This document shows positions 59,118 through 64,000 of a stretch of DNA of 64,000 bases, piece by piece (the stretch's first letter is position 1; each line of letters begins with the position of its first letter). The DNA is from Echria macrotheca. Lineage: Eukaryota > Ascomycota > Sordariomycetes > Sordariales > Schizotheciaceae. Where the stretch lies: positions 1,612,001-1,676,000 of the forward strand of contig MU839829.1 of NCBI GenBank assembly GCA_030411725.1, in the 5' to 3' direction. Made by a program: the position numbers and the translations under genes. The notes under the pieces were generated by a model. It ran no database searches. It saw nothing but the letters and a program-made list of their open reading frames with translations, and was not told the DNA's origin.

Positions 59118-60537
59118 ATGCCGGAACTTCTCATGCAGTGGGCAACGTCGCTCTCCAACGACGCCCAGCTAGCCAACCTCGCCACAGCCGTCCGCGAGCA
59201 GTGCGCGCAGACCCACGCCGACAAGGCCAGACACGTGTCCGAGTGTCCAGAATGTCTCCCAAAAATCATGTCAGCCCTGCGGAGCCGCTATTTCGACGCG
59301 CAGCACCAACCGCAAGCCCACGAGTGGTTCACCCAGCGGCCCGCGTTCGTCGCCGAGCTGGATAACCTACTATCCGACCTCGAGGCGCGCCGCATCGACC
59401 CCGCCGCGGTCGACGCGCGCATCCGCGACGAGCGCGCGCGCTGGTACGCCGACACGGTGCGCACCGTGCTCATCCGCCTGATGGTCGAGGACCTGGACGG
59501 CCGCCGGGCGGCGTCCGATAAGATCATGGACCCGCCCGCCGATCCGGTGTCGCTCCTGCGCGAGGTGTCGGCCATCCTGGGCGCCAGCCCTGTTTTTTCT
59601 TCTTCTGTTGGACCGCCCGAAAACGGTGACGTCGGCGAGAGGCTGCTCGCCGCGACAAGTCCCGAGGCCAGGACGGACATCCTGAGCGAGGCCTTTTTTG
59701 GTGCGTCAGAGAGCGAGAGGCGCTATCTCGAGATGCTGCGGCAGAGTGGTGGGTCGAGCATCGAGCAGGTCGTGGACCGCATCCTCGAGGATAGACAGGC
59801 TGCGACGGCGTCGAGGGGACAGGCCGACAAGCTCAAGGCCCGGCTGATCGAGCTGAACCGCGGCCGGGCCGGGCTGCAGAAGAAGAAGGAGCAGAAGAAA
59901 GCGGTGCTCTCGGTGCCTGATGAGCTGTATGACGAACTCCCGCCCTGCGCCGTGTGCGGAAAGGTGCCCGAGACGCGCCACTTTCGGTCCTGTCCGCTTT
60001 GTATTATCCTTGTCGGGTCCAAGGCGCAGGAGAAGCCGGTTGTGTACTGCGCCGAGCATAACCAGCTACCGGTGAGATATTTGTCGCTAACGTATTGCTC
60101 CTGCTAACCACGTGGCGGCGGCACAGCTTCCTCACGAACCACCACATTCCTGCGCGTCAGGGGACGAATGTGTCTCGATCCCGGAGAACTTAGTTGGTGG
60201 TGGTCCCGACTTTCCCGACTCGCTGCAGTTCTGTCGCGAGTGTCTTGACAGCCACAGGCTGCCGAGCCTATGGTGTTCGTTGGCGTGCGCGGCCACGAAC
60301 TTCCAGCGCCATCGCGAGGAGGTTCACCTGCCCGGCCGCGCCAAGCTGGGGCTGACGGTGTCGGACAGCGATCAGCTCGAGTATTTGCAGGAGGATGCCG
60401 CCGCTGCTGCCGATGGGGATGGGAGGAGCAGCAGGCGGTACCGCGCGAGGGATATCTCGGCGCATGTGGTGGGTTTCCGTGAGGCTGTGAAGGAGTGGGA
60501 GGAGAGGAGCCATGTTAAGATGGAGATGAAGACGTAG
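59118..60537 (+). CDS. Unrecognised protein with C-terminal Cys/His cluster, possibly MYND-like
   Basis: Two exons (59118-60071, 60127-60537) give 454 residues. I do not recognise the N-terminal 280 residues, which are helical and rich in Glu, Arg and Ala. A possible coiled coil lies at about 240-275 (RGQADKLKARLIELNRGRAGLQKKKEQKK). From about residue 285 cysteines and histidines come in pairs: CAVC, CPLC, YCAEH, then CRECL, WCSLAC and RHREEVH. The last part has the spacing C-x2-C..C-x3-C..H-x3-H, like a MYND-type or related treble-clef zinc finger (inference). Such fingers bind protein partners. The start ATG at 59118 follows stop-free sequence without an earlier ATG. No catalytic motif is seen. 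Confidence 0.65.
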
Positions 60538-62448
60538 GTGGTGGGCTATGAGAGGAGGACGACGGTGGGCGGGTTGCGAGTATGCCGTGAAGAAGTATGT
60601 ACATTATGGAATGGCAGGCGCCGGGCCAAAAAGCCATGTGCTGCTGCTGCTGCTGCTGCTGCTGCTGTATGATTACACTTGAGGGACTTGACAAGACCGG
60701 TTTTTTAGTGGTGAAACGGAGATTTGGTAGCTGACGTTGGTGTTTTTCTGTTTCCCCTCGACACAGGATTGGCGTCAGAAAACAGTTTTTTTTTGGTATT
60801 AAAAGTAAAGAAGAGTATCTGACGATTTCTCTATCCGGTTCACAAGGCCTTGGGGGCCCGGACGTGCCGCCGATCATGGCAAGAAGTCAGCGAGTTTACG
60901 CTGCTGTCTAACCCTCTGAAGTCAAATATATACACCTAGCCAGCCGCCGAGATCACAATTCTGCATCTGCCCGGCAGGAGCCTACAGGTTTCGAGCGTCG
61001 TTTTCAAAACAAGAAGAATACATATAAGAACAAATCAACTGCAGTCGGGTCTGAGGTCCACGGGGGGCGGGAGGGGGGGAGGGCTGATAGTTCTATCAAC
61101 GCAAGAAACAGAAGTGAGTGATGGAGAGAAAACGGAGAGAGGGAGAGACAAACAGAAAGAAATCAGGCATGAGCAGAGGAGCAGAGGCAGGGAGAGGACA
61201 AGAATCCAGACCAGACCGAGAGTGAGAAAAGTCATTAGTTCCAAGTCAGGCATTTCCTAGACACGCTTGTCACCCACCCACTGATTAACAGAGCTACCTA
61301 CCGGGTTGTTGTCGTATTACGTCTCCCAAGTATCCCGTATTAATCCTCATCTTTCTTCTTAATAAGGACGATGCTCGGGTGTAGACCTAGTAGTCTTTGC
61401 TCTCGTATCCATCATCAGTCACCACCCACCGCAATAATCAGCCAAGAGACCAAGAGATATATATCACGTCAATAAGAGAAACCGATGTCGCATTCTTATT
61501 CTCTGGTACGAGTCTCACCATCCCCTCCCCCCCCGGATCCTAAGTCCTCAACCGTCCCACAAGAACACGCTCGCATAGACGCACTTACTCACTCACACGG
61601 CAAACCAGGTCAAACATCAAGAGCCAGCTAGCTAGGTGGTATTCACGCCCATCTCAGCATATCAAGAGTTTTTCTTAGAAAAAAAACATAGTACATCAGA
61701 AGGTTAAACAACCGAAACCACACCAACTACTAGACAACACTCGACAAAATAAAAAAAGACAACATAGAAAAAAAAAGTTAAACTGCCTCGGTCTAAAAGA
61801 AGCAAGGTAATGGTTTCTCAACACTCGACAGCCAGCAGCTAGCAACTTGCCCCATCCAGCCCGGCTCCCGCCCTTTTCCAGCGCCATCTCTTCTATCCTC
61901 CACCACCCCGCTTCCTTCTTCCCTTCCCTTGCCTCTCTGGTTATATTTTCTTCGTTTTCGTTCGTACAGACGAGGGAGGGAGAGCCAAGCCGGATCAAAA
62001 GTGCCGTATTTACGTTGCTGCTTCATGTGTATTGTAATAAAACCACTCCTCCCTTCCACCACTGTCGGCAGCTTTTCATCAGCCGGAACGAGAAAAAAAA
62101 AGTGGTGCGTCGTTATGGTATCAAAGAGTTTTTTTGCATCGTAAGAGACCCAATCGGAGGACTGTGTGTGCCAGGCTCGTGACAAACAACAAGAAACAAA
62201 ATAAAAAGAATGACGGGGGTATGATGCTTGCGATAGCTCCTCAGGAGGTATGCTGACGTAAGGTGGTGGCAGTGGGACGCCTAGAAAAAGGAAATCGCGC
62301 AGCCGAGTGCACAACGCGCCGTGGTTCGCAGATAGCTCCATAATCCGTCTCGTCGCAGTCGGTTGTACGAGACAGAAACTCGTACGAGTCGGTCCCGCAC
62401 GACAAATATCCGCAACTCCGCTCATGGTCCACAGCGGCCGACCTCAAG
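60538..62448. other. Convergent 3' flanks, about 1.9 kb, no gene seen
   Basis: Contains a CTG repeat, A-rich and G-rich tracts and several open frames without domains, including one of 210 codons on the minus strand at 61793-62425 that lies in the 3' flank of the septin gene. Confidence 0.4.
60641..60667. repeat. CTG trinucleotide repeat, nine copies
   Basis: Nine perfect CTG units about 100 nt after the stop codon at 60537, so probably in that gene's 3' UTR. Confidence 0.9.
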
Positions 62449-63992
62449 CTATCGACGGACCTTGGATCCGTCTCGGTTCTTGAGCCTGCTCGTCCGCCAC
62501 CCCTCATACCACTGCTCCCGGCTGGCCTCGCGAAGATCACCGCGCCACTCGCTAAAGACGGTGTTCTTCAGCTGCAGGAAATCGCAATGCTCCTCGTTAT
62601 ACGGGTCTGCAAAGCCCCACGGGAACTGACGCCCTACGACACCCGGCTCGTAGATGTCCGGGCTGATGATGGACATGGGGATGAAGGGGATATCGTCTTC
62701 CTTTGAGTCTTCCTCCGAGGCACCGTATCGGCGGACCGAGCCGCTCGACAGCCTCTTGGTTTTGGGTGAGGATTCCCGCCCCTGAATTGGAAGATCCGGT
62801 TCGCCGGCACTATCGCTGTGCTCGAAATCCTCCTCGTCCTCTTCATCCTCCTCGACGATCTTGCTCGAGTCCGGAGTCGCATCGTCCTCATCGTCAAGAC
62901 CGAGAGTCTCCAGGGGGTCGAGCCCTGCCTTCTTTACGCTGTCCCAGACCGTCTTCTTCAGAACCGTCATGTGCTTGGTCGTGATGGTGTCGGCCTTGGA
63001 GATGACGGGAATCACGGTTGTCTTGCCCTTCAACGTGCGCATGACTTGGAGATCAAGATCCTCATCCAGGCCTCCGAGAATCCGGGCATGCGGGTACTTT
63101 GACCCGTTCTGACCATTAGCTGCAGCGGCCGCCTTGGCGGTTGCGATATTCCGATCGAGCCGCGCAGGATCCAGGACCAGGAAGACGGCATGGATGTGGG
63201 TATCCTGTACGCCAGGCGATCTCACCACCTTCATTTCCTCGGCAAATGTCTCCTCAAATTTGCTCTCCAGAAAGCTGGCCATCTCCCGGAGTTGCAGATC
63301 CACCACGTTCTTCTCCAGCCCCTCCGAATCCCAGAGGGTCAGGCCAATCCGCTCGCTGTCGATCTCGGTCTCGAGGTAGTGGGGGATGAAGTTGCCGACC
63401 GGTGCCTTGGGCAGGAAATCTTCGTGATCGATGGTGCTCTTGGACCGCTTCTTTGCGGGGAGTGCTAGGGCGCTTTTCAGGAACTCGAGGAACGACGTCT
63501 TTCCAGAATTGGTCGTGCCGACAATCAGGATACTGTCATAGGTCAGCGCGCTATTTCCCTACCATGACAAACCACTTACTTGAACGGAGTGGGATCCTTT
63601 CTTCTCCGGACACGCCTGGGGCTGTTGATGGTGCTGACAGCGCTGCTCGCATAGCTGTACCTACCACGATGCGCCATGCTGCCAGTGTGGGCGTAGGGGT
63701 CGAAACCACCATGGGGAAGAGGTGGGGGGACATTGACGACCGATCGTGATGGTTCCATTGACGGACGAGGCGTGGCATTCGAGCCGTAATCGATCTTGCC
63801 AGAGGTGATCGAGATGGAATCCGCGCGTCCGTCGCCGCCGCCGATGCCTAGCTGAGGTGCAGGCGCTCCGTTGTAGAGGACGGGGAGGCGGGGAGGTGAT
63901 TTGGAGACGGACGCATCGCGCTGGCGCTGCAGCTCCTGCTCTCTGGCAGCCTGCTTCTTCAGGTCGCCGCTTTTGCTTCGACGCAGCAACAT
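62449..63992 (-). CDS. aspE: Septin of the filamentous-fungal AspE group
   Basis: Two exons on the minus strand (63992-63580, 63532-62449) give 498 residues from the ATG at 63992. The window ends 8 nt beyond, so further upstream exons cannot be excluded. A disordered, basic N terminus of 135 residues precedes the GTP-binding domain: P-loop GTTNSGKT (143-150), WDSEGLE as the DxxG motif, and SKAD as the guanine-specificity motif. The septin-type end is WGFADPYNEEHCDFLQLKN with FSEWRGDLREASREQWYEGW. An acidic Asp/Glu-rich insertion (EEDEEDEEDFEHSDSAGEPD) interrupts the GTPase fold, as in AspE. AspE is a non-core septin, absent from yeasts, linked to septation and hyphal development. The long coiled-coil C terminus of core septins is absent. 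Confidence 0.85.
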
Positions 63993-64000
63993 TCCGAGGC

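Noticed and set aside
61793..62425. 210-codon minus-strand open frame with ATG
   Set aside because: It lies directly after the septin stop codon on the same strand, with A-rich low-complexity content. Best read as 3' UTR.

Overview
The window reads as nuclear DNA of a filamentous ascomycete (Pezizomycotina), most likely a Sordariomycete. Most genes carry short introns of about 45-120 nt with GT..AG ends. There is a dispersed 5S rRNA gene with a TATA-like element just upstream, as in Neurospora. There is also an AspE-type septin, which yeasts lack, and a set of conserved ascomycete housekeeping genes. The order-level placement is inference. I did the intron-exon models by eye, joining exons so that frame and family conservation are kept.

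Left part (1-12.3 kb): a long leader, then a ketopantoate-reductase-like (Mug72/ApbA) protein with a large disordered tail. It is followed by a decayed gene fragment, tRNA-Val(AAC) and 5S rRNA on the minus strand, DASH subunit Hsk3, RNase P subunit Rpr2/Rpp21, and the mRNA-export helicase Sub2. A gap of about 10.7 kb follows in which I find no convincing gene; it ends at a PCL-type cyclin (23.1-25.2 kb). A second poor stretch of about 3.9 kb precedes the RAM-pathway scaffold Sog2 (29.2-32.0 kb).

Middle (32.9-48.3 kb): phosphopantothenate-cysteine ligase Cab2, mitochondrial Mg2+ channel Mrs2, an F-box-like protein, ribosomal protein S30 (five exons, including a 14-nt exon) with a possible spliced 71-codon ORF directly in front of it, a GPI-type fasciclin protein, PAPS reductase, and phosphoserine phosphatase. 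The last two are divergent neighbours that feed the sulfur and serine halves of cysteine synthesis.

Right part (50.5-64 kb): elongation factor 1-alpha, the mitochondrial inner-membrane regulator Sls1, the SMC5/6 subunit Nse3 (MAGE family), the spliceosomal subunit SF3b10/SF3B5 (whose first coding exon is only the ATG), an unrecognised Cys-rich protein, and the septin AspE at the edge. Two genes, rps30 and SF3b10, are so fragmented by introns that simple ORF searching misses them. No CRISPR, phage, intact transposon or biosynthetic cluster is visible. The more unusual points are the tandem ORF at rps30, the stop-ridden relic at 7.24-7.58 kb, the long sub2 intron and the gene-poor 10.7 kb block.
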